The notes: a model not told the origin generated them from the letters alone. Shown: positions 16,687-25,354, counted from the first letter of the stretch. The stretch is DNA of 37,641 bases from DASUBV01 sp035532295 (GCA_035532295.1 DATKRH010000243.1:1-37641); one strand, 5' to 3'. Numbers and translations are program-made.

Positions 16687-18294
16687 ATGGGCCACGTCGA
16701 GGCGGGGCATCTGAGCCATACTCTGCCAGACGGGCGGGTGCTGCTCGACGATGTTTCGTTCCGGGTCGGCGATGGCCTGGTCGCGGCCCTGATCGGCCCG
16801 AACGGGGCCGGGAAGACCACGCTCCTGCGCCTGGTGACCGGGGATCTCACGCCGCAGTCGGGAACGGTCAGCTCCAGTGGCGGGCTGGGCGTCATGCGGC
16901 AGTTCGTCGGCGGAATCCGGGACGACTCCACGGTCGCGGACCTGCTCCTGTCGGTCGCGCCCAGCCGGGTCCGGGATGCCGGGGCCCGGCTCGACGACAT
17001 CGAGCTGCTGATGATGGAGCGCGACGACGAGCCCACCCAGATGCGGTACGCCAGGGCCCTGACCGAGTGGGGTGACGCCGGCGGCTACGACGCGGAAGTG
17101 CACTGGGACGCCTGCTGCGTGGCTGCCCTGGGCATCAGCTACGACCAGTGCCGCTGGCGCGAGGTGCGCACCCTGTCCGGTGGCGAGCAGAAACGGCTCG
17201 TGCTCGAGTCGCTGCTGCGCAGCAAGGACGAGGTGCTCCTGCTCGATGAGCCCGATAACTACCTGGACGTGCCGGGCAAGATCTGGCTGGAGCAGCAGCT
17301 CGCCGCCACCGCCAAGACGATCCTGCTGGTCAGCCACGACCGCGAGCTGCTGGCCGCCTGCGCACAGCGCATCATCACCGTGGAGGACACCAATGTCTGG
17401 GTGCACGGCGGCGGGTTCGCCAGCTACGCCGCCGCCCGCCGTGAGCGTCATGAGCGGCTCGACGAGCTGCGCCGGCGCTGGGATGAGGAACACGAGAAGC
17501 TGAAGCAGCTCGTCCGGATGTACCGGCAGAAAGCCTCTTATAACTCCGACATGGCCTCGCGGCTGCAGGCAGCGGTGACCCGGCTGCGAAGGTTCGAGGA
17601 GCAGGGCCCGCCGGAGCTCGCGCCGCGGGATCAGAACGTCCGCATGCGCCTGCGCGGCGGGCGCACCGGCAAGCGCGCGGTCATCTGCGAGCGGCTGGGG
17701 CTCTCGGGGCTGATGCATCCGTTCGACCTGGAGGTCTGGTACGGCGAGCGGGTCGCCGTGCTGGGCTCCAACGGCTCCGGCAAGTCGCACTTCCTGCGAC
17801 TGCTGGCGGGCGACGAGGTGCGGCACGAGGGCCTGGCCCGGCTGGGCGCCAGGGTGGTGCCCGGCAGGTTCGCCCAGACGCACGCCCGCCCGGACCTGGA
17901 CCGGCGGACGCCGCTGGAGATCCTGATGACCGAGCACGCGTTGCTGATCAACGAGGCCATGTCCGCCCTGTCGCGTTACGAGCTGCAGGTGTGCGCCCGG
18001 CAGCCGTTCGGCAGCCTGTCCGGCGGCCAGCAGGCCCGGCTGCAGATCCTGCTGCTCGAACTGGCCGGCTCGACGCTGCTGCTCCTGGACGAGCCGACGG
18101 ACAACCTCGACCTGGCCAGCGCGGAGGCCCTGCAGGCGGGCCTGGAGTCTTACCAGGGGACCGTCCTGGCGGTCACGCACGACCGGTGGTTCGCCAGGTC
18201 GTTCGACCGGTTCCTGGTCTTCGGGGCCAGCGGCGATGTCTACGAGGCGGCCGACCCGGTCTGGGACGAGACTCGCGTGCACCGGCAACACTGA
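16687..18294 (+). CDS. ABC-F family ATPase
   Basis: This 535-residue soluble protein has two ABC domains and no membrane segments. The first has GPNGAGKT (37-44), LSGGEQKR, LLLDEPDNYLD and SHDR. The second has GSNGSGKS, LSGGQQAR, LLLDEPTDNLD and THDR. A charged helical linker (about 245-290) joins them. ABC-F proteins act on ribosomes as translation factors, and some give ribosome protection against antibiotics. The P-site-tRNA-interaction linker is present but of ordinary length, so I do not call resistance. GGGAG precedes the ATG at 16687; longer upstream frames overlap the divergent gene. Confidence 0.9.
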   Translation: MGHVEAGHLSHTLPDGRVLLDDVSFRVGDGLVAALIGPNGAGKTTLLRLVTGDLTPQSGTVSSSGGLGVMRQFVGGIRDDSTVADLLLSVAPSRVRDAGARLDDIELLMMERDDEPTQMRYARALTEWGDAGGYDAEVHWDACCVAALGISYDQCRWREVRTLSGGEQKRLVLESLLRSKDEVLLLDEPDNYLDVPGKIWLEQQLAATAKTILLVSHDRELLAACAQRIITVEDTNVWVHGGGFASYAAARRERHERLDELRRRWDEEHEKLKQLVRMYRQKASYNSDMASRLQAAVTRLRRFEEQGPPELAPRDQNVRMRLRGGRTGKRAVICERLGLSGLMHPFDLEVWYGERVAVLGSNGSGKSHFLRLLAGDEVRHEGLARLGARVVPGRFAQTHARPDLDRRTPLEILMTEHALLINEAMSALSRYELQVCARQPFGSLSGGQQARLQILLLELAGSTLLLLDEPTDNLDLASAEALQAGLESYQGTVLAVTHDRWFARSFDRFLVFGASGDVYEAADPVWDETRVHRQH

Positions 18295-18386
18295 CGGCTC
18301 GCCTTGCTAGGCTCAAGAGTCGCCACGCAGGTCACCGGGCCGCGATGTCGCGGCTGCGAGAGCCTGGATCTAGAGGAGTGCTCACC

Positions 18387-18506
18387 GTGAAGAAATTGCT
18401 CGTGATTGCCCTGCTGGGACTCAGCGCCTTCGCCGTCTGGCGGAAGGTCCAGGCGGATCGCGCCGAGCTTGACCTGTGGACCGAGGCGACCACCGCGGAC
18501 GACTAA
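18387..18506 (+). CDS. DLW-39 family small protein
   Basis: This is a 39-residue protein with an N-terminal hydrophobic helix (KKLLVIALLGLSAFAVW), a basic turn and the signature DLWTEAT near the C-terminus. Starting at the GTG at 18387 gives exactly the family length. GAGGAG sits 8 nt upstream. The family is restricted to actinobacteria, and its function is unknown. From memory, it is often found near tRNA-Ile/tRNA-Ala genes, and here it lies about 0.9 kb before tRNA-Ala. Confidence 0.88.
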   Translation: MKKLLVIALLGLSAFAVWRKVQADRAELDLWTEATTADD

Positions 18507-18551
18507 ACCGTCCGCGTGTCGCGGGCCGGACCGGAGGCGGGGTGACGCGGG

Positions 18552-19370
18552 GTGACGGACGTGTCGGCGTACTCGCTGGCGTGCTTCGGGCTGATCGGCA
18601 CCACGGTGGCCGATGACGGGATTCTGGAGCGCGCCTACGCTGAGGCGATCGCGACGCAGGGGATCGTGCCCGGTACCGCCGCCTACGCGCGCAGCATGGC
18701 GCAGGTGCACCGGGCCCGCGGCAAGACCACCATCGACGTGCTGCGCGAGATCTTTCCAGGCAACGAGGCCAGGGCGCAGGCCACGCACCTGGCCTTCGAG
18801 CGGTCCTTCAGCGGAGCTGTAGAGCGGGCCGGGGTGCGGCCGGTGCCGGGAGCAGGCGAGGCGCTCGCGGAACTGGCCGAGTCCGGCTACCGCATCTGCC
18901 TGCTCAGCTCGGTTACGCGCCGGCAGCTCGGGGTCGTGCTCGGCGTGCTCGGCTGGCGGGATCGAATTGACCTGGCGCTCGGCTCGGACGAGGTGCCTCG
19001 GGGCGGGCCGTTCCCCGACCCGGTATTGCAGGCGATGCTGCAGCTGGGCGTGGGGGATGTGCGGCAGACGGTGGTGGTGCAGTCCACCGAGAGCGGCGTG
19101 CTGTCGGGCTGCCGGGCGGGCGCGGGGTTCGTCGCGGGGGTGCTGACCGGGTCGCATCCGGCGGCCAGGCTCCGGAAGGCGGGGGCGACGCAGGTGCTGG
19201 CGAGCGTGGCTGATGTGCCGGGGGTGCTGGCGGGGGTCGGGGAGCCTGGGCCTGGGCCGGGTGCCGCCCGGGTGACGGTGCCGCGGCCGGCGTCGGAGAG
19301 CTTGGCGGGTGGTGCTCGGGAGGATCTTGCGCAGGAGGCGGCTCGGCGGTCGGGGCCGGGCTTACCGTGA
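18552..19370 (+). CDS. HAD-fold phosphonatase-like protein lacking the catalytic aspartate
   Basis: This 272-residue protein follows the phosphonatase-like HAD layout, with a helical cap at about 25-90 and a core at about 95-200. Motif I, normally FDMAGTT, reads FGLIGTT, so the nucleophile aspartate is glycine. Motif IV, normally GDTxxD, reads QSTESG. The motif II serine (LLSS) and the structural VAGVLTG remain. The frame is intact and the gene is not decaying elsewhere, which suggests a pseudoenzyme with a binding or regulatory role. The C-terminal 50 residues are Gly/Pro/Ala-rich. Start is the GTG at 18552. Confidence 0.8.
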   Translation: MTDVSAYSLACFGLIGTTVADDGILERAYAEAIATQGIVPGTAAYARSMAQVHRARGKTTIDVLREIFPGNEARAQATHLAFERSFSGAVERAGVRPVPGAGEALAELAESGYRICLLSSVTRRQLGVVLGVLGWRDRIDLALGSDEVPRGGPFPDPVLQAMLQLGVGDVRQTVVVQSTESGVLSGCRAGAGFVAGVLTGSHPAARLRKAGATQVLASVADVPGVLAGVGEPGPGPGAARVTVPRPASESLAGGAREDLAQEAARRSGPGLP

Positions 19371-19446
19371 GCCGGGATTTAGGTGGCCGGGGGTTCGCGC
19401 TGGCTGTCAGGAGGCGCGAGGTCCGGGTACCCTTGGACGGCGCCAT

Positions 19447-19522
19447 GGGGCTATAGCTCAGCTGGAAGAGCACCTGCTTTGCAAGCAGGGGGTCAGGGGT
19501 TCGAGTCCCCTTAGCTCCACCA
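19447..19522 (+). tRNA. tRNA-Ala (anticodon UGC)
   Basis: This 76-nt gene folds as a full cloverleaf including CCA. The acceptor stem GGGGCTA pairs with TAGCTCC, the anticodon arm is CCTGC-TTTGCAA-GCAGG with anticodon TGC, and the T arm is AGGGG-TTCGAGT-CCCCT. The G3-U70-type pair near the acceptor end is the alanine identity element. The serine recombinase gene runs antisense into its 3' part, marking this tRNA as the attachment site of the island. A TACCCT -10-like sequence is at 19428. Confidence 0.96.
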
Positions 19523-21047
19523 AATTAGTCATTGTGCGAACCGCTCCCTTCGGGGCCGTTTCTGCTGGTTGGGCGGTTGCGGCCCCGTTGTGGTTGCGGG
19601 GCTGGGGGATGCGGAAGACGGGGCGGAGCCGGTCTGGTCCGGTGATGGTCACTTTGGCGACCAGGTCTTCTACGAGTGCTTTGATCTGGTTGTGGGTGCC
19701 GCTGGCGATGATTTCGGTGATGCGGTCGGCTACCGTGGCGAGGGTTGCGGGCTGGGGTGCGGCGGGTTCGCTGTCGAGGGTGTGGGTGAGTTCGTCGCGG
19801 CGGATGCGCAGTTGCCTGGTTTTGGCGCGCAGGTCGGTGAGCCGGCCGGCGACGAGGTCTTCGCTGATGGTGCCGCGCTCGAACGCGGTCAGGTAGCGGT
19901 CGATCGCTTGGCTGGTTTTGGTGATTTCGTTGTCGACGGCGGCGAGTTCGGCGTGCCTGTGGGCGTGCGCTGCCCGGTGCTGGGCTTGGGCTGCGGTGAT
20001 CGCGTCGCGGATGAGGTCGTGGCGGGTGCGGTAGAAGGTGGCGAGCGCGCCGAGGATGGCGTTGTCGGCTTCGTCGGCGTTGAGGCGTTTGAAGTCGCAT
20101 TTGCTGGTGTCGTAGCGGGCGAGGTTCCAGCAGGTGTAGTAGCGGTAGGTTTTGTTCCGCCCGGTGGCGCGGGTGCCGATCATGGCTTTGCCGCATTTGG
20201 GGCAGCGCAGCCGCCCGGTGAGCATGTAGTCGGAGGCGGACGCGGCCCGGTGGGCGTGGGATTCGCCTCGCGTGCCGAGGATGGCTTGGGCTTGTGCCCA
20301 CGTCTTCGGGTCGATGACCGGGTCGTGAGTGCCGGTGGTGGTGATGTTGCGGAAGGTCAGCTCGCCGAGGTAGACGCGGTTGTTCAGGGCGCGGATGACT
20401 TGGTAGCCGGACCACTTGCCACCGGAACTGGTGCGGTGGCCCCTGTCGTTGAGGATCGTGGCGATGGCGCGGGAGCCGAGCCGGTCCCTGGTGTAGAGGC
20501 CGAAGATCAGCCGCACGATCACCGCCTCATGCTCGTCCACGATCAGGGTGTGGGTGGTCTTGTCGGCCTGGTAGCCGAAGGGGCGTTTGCCGCCTTTCCA
20601 TTTTCCCTTGGCTGCTTTGCGTTCCATGCCGGCGATGACGCGGTCGATGATGGTGTCGCGCTCGAACTGGGCGAACATGCCGAGCATCTGGACCAGCATC
20701 CGGCCCATCGGGGTGGAGGTGTCGAACGGCTCGGTCGCGGACCGGAACACGACCCCGGCGGCGTCGAGTTCGTCGAGCAGCATGACCATGTCGCGCAGGT
20801 TGCGGGAGAACCGGTCCACCCGGTACACCAGCAGCACGTCGATCAGCCCGGCTCGCGCGGCGGCGAGCGCGCGTTGCAGCCCGTCCCGTTCGGTGCTGGC
20901 GCCGGAGGCGTCGTCGGGGAACCGCGCGACGAGCCGCCAGCCGGGCTGGGAGCCGATGTAGGCGTCCAGCCGGGTGTCCTGGGCTTCGATGGAGTAGAGC
21001 TGGTGCTCGTCGTCGGTGGAGCGCCGCACGTAAATCCCCACCCGCAC
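19458..21047 (-). CDS. Large serine recombinase (integrase)
   Basis: This 529-residue protein has a resolvase catalytic domain (about 1-150) with nucleophile Ser10 (YVRRSTDD) and the arginine motif VYRVDRFSRN. A recombinase domain follows (about 165-270), then a zinc ribbon (CPKCGKAM and later YYTC, SKCDF) and a coiled coil (about 370-440). It inserts and excises mobile DNA by serine chemistry. The last residues (ELRGLEPLTPCLQS) are encoded by the antisense strand of tRNA-Ala, so the C-terminus depends on the attachment site. The GTG at 21047 is the only good in-frame start after an upstream stop. Confidence 0.93.
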   Translation of the reverse strand: MRVGIYVRRSTDDEHQLYSIEAQDTRLDAYIGSQPGWRLVARFPDDASGASTERDGLQRALAAARAGLIDVLLVYRVDRFSRNLRDMVMLLDELDAAGVVFRSATEPFDTSTPMGRMLVQMLGMFAQFERDTIIDRVIAGMERKAAKGKWKGGKRPFGYQADKTTHTLIVDEHEAVIVRLIFGLYTRDRLGSRAIATILNDRGHRTSSGGKWSGYQVIRALNNRVYLGELTFRNITTTGTHDPVIDPKTWAQAQAILGTRGESHAHRAASASDYMLTGRLRCPKCGKAMIGTRATGRNKTYRYYTCWNLARYDTSKCDFKRLNADEADNAILGALATFYRTRHDLIRDAITAAQAQHRAAHAHRHAELAAVDNEITKTSQAIDRYLTAFERGTISEDLVAGRLTDLRAKTRQLRIRRDELTHTLDSEPAAPQPATLATVADRITEIIASGTHNQIKALVEDLVAKVTITGPDRLRPVFRIPQPRNHNGAATAQPAETAPKGAVRTMTNLVELRGLEPLTPCLQSRCSSS

Positions 21048-21139
21048 ATCGTCGCCGAGCGTGCTGGTGATGGCGGTTTTCCTGGTGCGTTGCGCGGTCG
21101 CGGATCACGCCATTATTCGGCTCCCTCATGTTGGTTTTC

Positions 21140-21187
21140 CCGGTGTCCCCGCGGCAGCCCGTTTCCGCGCTGCTGCGGGGCCACCGG
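21140..21187. promoter_or_regulatory. Long hairpin between recombinase and upstream orf
   Basis: CCGGTG, one mismatch, then CCCCGCGGCAGC (21147-21158) pair with GCTGCTGCGGGG (21169-21180), one mismatch, then CACCGG. The loop is 10 nt. The 18-bp near-perfect stem sits in a 243-bp gap just upstream of the integrase gene. It may be a terminator for the small orf, a recombinase control site or part of an attachment region. Confidence 0.5.
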
Positions 21188-21290
21188 ATTATTGCTTATT
21201 CTCATGCGAAACCGCAGTTCGCAGGCGGTGTCGGCTCGGCTTCCATTGTCCCTCGGCAGGCACGGAAATAGAAGCGGAATATCCTGGTGT

Positions 21291-21551
21291 TCAGGCGGTT
21301 TCTTCGCGGGTCTCCTCCGGCTTTTCCTGGTTGCGCTGCCATTGGGTGATCAGTGTGGCCAGGGTGGTGACGGCCCGGTCGTGCTGGCGGGCGGTCATGG
21401 GTTCGGTGCCGATCCGTTCCACCCGCCAGCGTCCCTGCCTTGTGGAGGGCGCGGAGGGTTTTCCCGGCTGGCGGGGGAAGGGGAGCACGGTGGCGTCGTG
21501 GTCGATGTCGCTGGCTTGGCGCTGGGCGGGGTTGGGGCGCGGGCCGGGCAT
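21291..21551 (-). CDS. Small hypothetical protein of the integrase module
   Basis: This 86-residue basic protein begins MPGPRPNPAQRQASDIDHD and has a helical C-terminal half ending in a charged tail (WQRNQEKPEETREET). The start at 21551 is fixed by a strong AAGGAG 5 nt upstream; a longer in-frame version to 21608 lacks such a site. Small orfs of this kind often precede integrases in actinobacterial elements. No motif is recognised. It may be an excision or control factor, but that is a guess. Confidence 0.6.
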   Translation of the reverse strand: MPGPRPNPAQRQASDIDHDATVLPFPRQPGKPSAPSTRQGRWRVERIGTEPMTARQHDRAVTTLATLITQWQRNQEKPEETREETA

Positions 21552-21832
21552 TGGTCTCCTTCGGGTGAGCGTGGCGGGCAAGGCGGCGGGTTGCCGGGCG
21601 GCGATCACCTCCCGGTGGTGGCGGGACTGCGGGCGGGACCGGCTGGGGGGCAGCGGGACTGTGGCGAGAGTGGTGCTCTCGGTCTTGCGAGACCGTGGTC
21701 TGGGCGGGCCCCGCGGTCATGGCGCAAGGTCTGGCCGGTCTCGTCTTGCCGCGCCCAGATGGGCGGACGGGCGGTACGCGGCGCGAGTCCGGTGAGGGTG
21801 CGCCGGCGGGTGCGGCCGGCCGGCGGCTGGGG

Positions 21833-22399
21833 TCAGGCGGTGAGCGTTTCGGAGCCGTCCGGCAGGCAGGTGGTGGCCCAGTGGCCTCGCGTGGCCGCAC
21901 GCGCCCGTGCGGCCTCCTGCCGCGCCCGTCCGGCCGCGGCGCGCTGTTGCGCCCAGGGATCGGGAAGTGCCGCGTCGAGGGCGGACAGCGCCATCCGGCT
22001 GCCGTTGCCGGGGGCGAGCGGCAGCCAGATGCGCCCGGCCGGGCTGGTCTGCTCGGGGTTGATGGCGGTGGTCGCGATCCGCAGCGCCGGGGCGCTGGGG
22101 CTGGCGGTGAGGGCGTGGCGGGCGGACTGCTCGCGGCGGGGGGTGGGGAAGCAGAACAGGAGCAGGGGGCAGAGATTGCCCAGGCCAGCCATCTTCTCAG
22201 CGAGGTGCCGGTAACTGGGGAGTTTGCCGGTGAGCTGGGGCAGGTGCTCGCTGCCGGTGTCGTGCTCCAGCATGAACACGGTTCGCCGGCCAGCCTCAGC
22301 CCAGGTGCCCAGACCGTCCGGGTTGGGGTGCTCGCGTTCGCTGAGCCGGGAGCGTTCCCACATCCAGTCGTGGATGCCGGCCTGGGCGAGCCATTGCGC
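21833..22399 (-). pseudogene. 3' fragment of a replication-relaxation family gene
   Basis: The frame encodes about 188 residues that look like the C-terminal part of actinobacterial replication-relaxation proteins: AQWLAQAGIHDWMWERSR, then FMLEHDTGSEHLPQLTGKL and PLLLFCFPTPRREQ. The N-terminal HTH part and start codon are missing. Upstream sequence switches frame into an unrelated ATP-binding domain, so this is a truncated remnant, probably non-functional. Intact versions are found on mobile elements and are linked to plasmid-type replication. Confidence 0.6.
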
Positions 22400-22668
22400 A
22401 CGGTGGACTCCTGGCAGGTGATCTCTACCGCCAGCCAGCCGCCATCGCCGCTTGCGGTGTGCCGGATCGCGTTGGTGGCGAGCTCGACGGCGACCGTGAC
22501 CACGTCGTTTCTCGCGGTGCTGTCGGGAAGGAGCGACGCCAGCCACCTGCGCAGCACACCGAGATGGCGTTCCTCACCGGGGAACACCCGCCGCCACCGC
22601 AAGGGTGGTGCCGCGTCTGAGTTCCCGGGCACGCCCGGCTGGGGGGCGTCCCACGTGGCCGGGTTCAC
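22400..22668 (-). pseudogene. 5' fragment of an ATP-binding (HATPase, RsbW-like) protein
   Basis: About 88 residues from a GTG at 22668 match the start of small actinobacterial ATP-binding regulators: RRVFPGEERHLGVLRRWLAS, then VVTVAVELATNAIRHTASGDGGW, which contains the N-box asparagine. The frame remains open into unrelated sequence, but recognisable homology stops near VEITCQESTVR, where the normal family continues with the G1 box. The break coincides with the start of the replication-relaxation fragment, implying a deletion joining two genes. Confidence 0.6.
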
Positions 22669-23069
22669 CTCGCACCACCTGCCTCGCGCCTTGACGGCAC
22701 GGTGGCGGCGTGTCTCGCATGCGGGACGGCCGCGTTACGTGCGTTCACGCTCTGTCACCTTTTCCTCCGCTTGGAGCCGTGACACCGCGCTGTGTCCCTG
22801 ATGCTTGCGAGAGTCGGAGACCTCGCGGACCAGGTCGCTGTCGCGGGAACCGGAACGGCCTTTGCATACGCGTCCGTTCCGATGGTTGTTCGCTGGACGC
22901 TGACGTGGGAATGACGCCGCAATGCCTGTTGGCTGCCGCTGGACTGCCGTCATGACCACGGCCGCTGGGCGGGACACTCGGCCACGCAGCGAGGCGTTGA
23001 TCCCGAACGCAAGCCCCAGCTACGGTGTGCTCACCGGCAATCGCATCATCGTCACCGACGGAGGCTGCT
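22669..23069. other. Non-coding gap with regulator promoter
   Basis: No convincing gene lies in these 401 bp. There is an inverted repeat CGGAACGG (22851-22858) with CCGTTCCG (22874-22881), separated by 15 bp, and a promoter-like pair near 23000 described separately. Confidence 0.5.
22997..23026 (+). promoter_or_regulatory. Promoter of the HTH/TPR regulator gene
   Basis: TTGATC (22997-23002), an 18-bp spacer and TACGGT (23021-23026) make a reasonable housekeeping-type promoter. The expected leader is about 35 nt before the GTG at 23070. A GGAGG ribosome binding site lies at the proper distance. Confidence 0.45.
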
Positions 23070-24413
23070 GTGGTCGCCCGCCAGCGTGTCACGCTGATCC
23101 AGCGTCTGATGAGGCAGCGCCGCCTGACCCGTGAGCAGACTTTAGAAGTCCTCAGCAGGCGGGCTCAGTCGCTTGGCGTCCGTGACTTCACCTTGAGCCT
23201 GCGGCAGCTCGACAGGTGGCTCGCCGGCGAGGTGGGCACGGAGCCGCGTCCCAGCACCTGCCGCGTCGTGGAGGTCGAGTTCGGCCATCCGATCGAGCAG
23301 TTGCTGGCGGGCGACGGCGAGCTTCCACCAGACCCGGACACTGACCCAGGGCAGAACGTCCAGGCGCCAAGTCTGGTGGACGATTCGGCCCGCGCCTCAG
23401 CCAAGCTCACCGTGTGGGCCGACTCCATCGGCATCGGCGACCTGTCTCTTACGGTGCTGCGCGCACGGCTGACGTCTCTCTCCCACGCTTACGTTCACTC
23501 GCCCTTGACTCCCGTCTTCAAGGAACTGGTCGACCTGCGCGACGACCTCTTCACCATGATCAAGGGCCGGCCGGACCCGGCTCGGCTGCCAGAGGCGTAC
23601 TTCCTCGCGGGCACCACCTGCTCGATGCTCGCCTACGCCTCGGGCGACCTTGGCTTCCCAGACGCGGCCATGATCCAGGCCCAAGCCGCGCTGGCCTGCG
23701 CCGAGAAAGCCAGCCATCCGACCTTGAAAGCCTGGGTCCTGGGCAACCAGGCGATGACCAGCGAATGGTATGGCCGGCCGCGGGAGGGCTTGCGGCTGGC
23801 AGCGCAGGCCGCCGCGCACGCGCGGGAGGCGCGGGTGCCCGGGACGGTGCTTGTCCGCTTGGCCAGCATCGAAGCCCGTGCCCACTCCCGGATGGGCAAC
23901 GGCCCGGCGGCGAGGGAGGCGATGGACCGCGCCCAGGCCGCACGGGATCTGGTCGAAGGTGGATACTCTGACGGACGGGACGAGTTCGATGAGATGGGCG
24001 GGATCTTGACGTTCACTCTCGCCAAGCAGCACTTCTACGGCGGTTCCACCTACCTGCGCATCGGGGACCCCCCTGCCGCCCACCGCGCCGCGCTCGCCTC
24101 GATCGACGCCTACACCAGCGGACCACCATACCAGCGGTCATACGGCGACGAGGCCCTTGCCTGGGTCGATGTCGCCATCGCCCGGGCCGACCTGCCAGGC
24201 CACGACCTTGACGGCGCCGCCGCCGCCCTCACCGTCGTCCATTCCCTGCCCCCGTCGAAGCGGATTCCCGCCCTTGTCCAGCCGGTGTGTGAGTTGCGGA
24301 GCGAGCTGAGCATGCCCCACCACAAACGCGCCACCGTGGCCAGCCAGATGCTCGGGATGATCGATGACCTGCTGAGCGACTGCCGCGCCCCCGCCCCCGA
24401 GATCAGCGCGTGA
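23070..24413 (+). CDS. HTH/TPR-type transcriptional regulator
   Basis: This 447-residue protein has an N-terminal XRE-like DNA-binding region (about 5-60: LIQRLMRQRRLTREQTLEVL, then LRQLDRWLAG). It continues as an all-helical TPR-like domain (about 130-430) with Ala-rich helix pairs such as AMIQAQAALACAEKA and REGLRLAAQAAAHAREA. Proteins of this type are abundant in actinomycetes as regulators of neighbouring genes. The GTG start has GGAGG 6 nt upstream. The stop overlaps the GTG of the kinase-like gene (4-bp GTGA), so the two are co-translated. Confidence 0.8.
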   Translation: MVARQRVTLIQRLMRQRRLTREQTLEVLSRRAQSLGVRDFTLSLRQLDRWLAGEVGTEPRPSTCRVVEVEFGHPIEQLLAGDGELPPDPDTDPGQNVQAPSLVDDSARASAKLTVWADSIGIGDLSLTVLRARLTSLSHAYVHSPLTPVFKELVDLRDDLFTMIKGRPDPARLPEAYFLAGTTCSMLAYASGDLGFPDAAMIQAQAALACAEKASHPTLKAWVLGNQAMTSEWYGRPREGLRLAAQAAAHAREARVPGTVLVRLASIEARAHSRMGNGPAAREAMDRAQAARDLVEGGYSDGRDEFDEMGGILTFTLAKQHFYGGSTYLRIGDPPAAHRAALASIDAYTSGPPYQRSYGDEALAWVDVAIARADLPGHDLDGAAAALTVVHSLPPSKRIPALVQPVCELRSELSMPHHKRATVASQMLGMIDDLLSDCRAPAPEISA

Positions 24414-25354
24414 GCATCGGTGATGGCTCCCCGAATCACCCGCCCGCCGATTTGCCGGACCTGCTCAGGCAAGCCTGCCGCCTGGCCGGCTACCCGCCTG
24501 GCGCCCGCCTGATCCGCCACTTCGCCAACGCCGTCTACCTCCTCGAACAAGCGCCCGTGGTCGCCCGGGTGGGGTACGGGACAGGCGTAGCCGCCAAGGC
24601 GAGCACGGCAATCGCGGTGACCCGATGGCTCATCGAGCACGGGTTTCCCGCCACGGCGCCCGCTCAGCTGCCTAGCGGCGCGGGCCAGCCCGTGGTCCTC
24701 GGGCCTATAAGCCGCCCCGTGTCCATCACTTTCTGGCGTCACTATCCGCAGCCGCCGGGCGGCGCCTGGCCGGACACCGCCGCGCTCGCCTCTATCGCCA
24801 AGTCGCTACATAGCCTGCCGCCGCCGCCGATAGACCTTCCCCACTATCAGCCGCTGAGATCGCTGGATGCGGCCGTCAGCGATCCGGCGGCGCTGCTTGC
24901 CCTCAGCGAGGACCAGCGATCGTGGCTGACCAGCCGCATTGACGAACTGCGCCAGCGATTCGCAGAGCTTGACTTCCCACTCGGGCACGGGCTGATCCAC
25001 GCCGACCTCTACACCGGCAACCTTCTGTGGAACACAAGCGATGCGTGCTCTCCCGTCGTGCTCGGCGATTGGGACTCGGTCTGCGTCGGCCCCCGCGTCA
25101 TCGACCTCATCCCCACCTACGCCGAAGCCCGCTTCGGAGTCGACCAGGCGACGGTGGACGTCTTCGCTCACGCCTACGGCCATGAGCTGCGCGCATGGGA
25201 TGGGTATGAGGTTCTCTACGACCTGCGCGAGTTGAGCACCCTCACAGCACTCATCCGCCTCGCGCCCAGCAACGCCAGGCTCGGAAACGAGCTCGCTCAT
25301 CGCCTCGCCCTTCTCATGAAAGGCGACCGGGCCACGCCCTGGCACGGCCAGTAG
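24410..25354 (+). CDS. APH-fold phosphotransferase
   Basis: This 314-residue protein has the aminoglycoside-phosphotransferase/choline-kinase fold. The catalytic Brenner motif is HADLYTGN (His197, Asp199, Asn204) and the metal-binding motif is GDWDSV (Asp220). The N-terminal lobe contains ARVGYGTG. Substrates in this family include aminoglycosides, homoserine, choline and sugars; none can be assigned here. The pairing with the HTH/TPR regulator and the position before a sugar-rich cluster make phosphorylation of a metabolite or antibiotic plausible, but this is inference. Confidence 0.82.
   Translation: MSIGDGSPNHPPADLPDLLRQACRLAGYPPGARLIRHFANAVYLLEQAPVVARVGYGTGVAAKASTAIAVTRWLIEHGFPATAPAQLPSGAGQPVVLGPISRPVSITFWRHYPQPPGGAWPDTAALASIAKSLHSLPPPPIDLPHYQPLRSLDAAVSDPAALLALSEDQRSWLTSRIDELRQRFAELDFPLGHGLIHADLYTGNLLWNTSDACSPVVLGDWDSVCVGPRVIDLIPTYAEARFGVDQATVDVFAHAYGHELRAWDGYEVLYDLRELSTLTALIRLAPSNARLGNELAHRLALLMKGDRATPWHGQ

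Noticed and set aside
16624..18291. Open frame antisense to the ABC-F gene
   Set aside because: The ABC-F frame has all Walker and signature motifs; the antisense frame has none.
16687..18294. ABC-F gene as antibiotic-resistance determinant
   Set aside because: Linker is of ordinary length and the gene is in core-type context outside the island; no basis to call resistance.
20527..21129. 200-codon frame overlapping the recombinase start in another frame
   Set aside because: Arg/His-rich, no ribosome binding site or motif; the recombinase frame carries Ser10 and the catalytic domain.
19569..22214. 881-codon open frame on the + strand
   Set aside because: It crosses antisense over the recombinase, the small orf and the replication-relaxation fragment; Gly/Val-rich and without domain signs.
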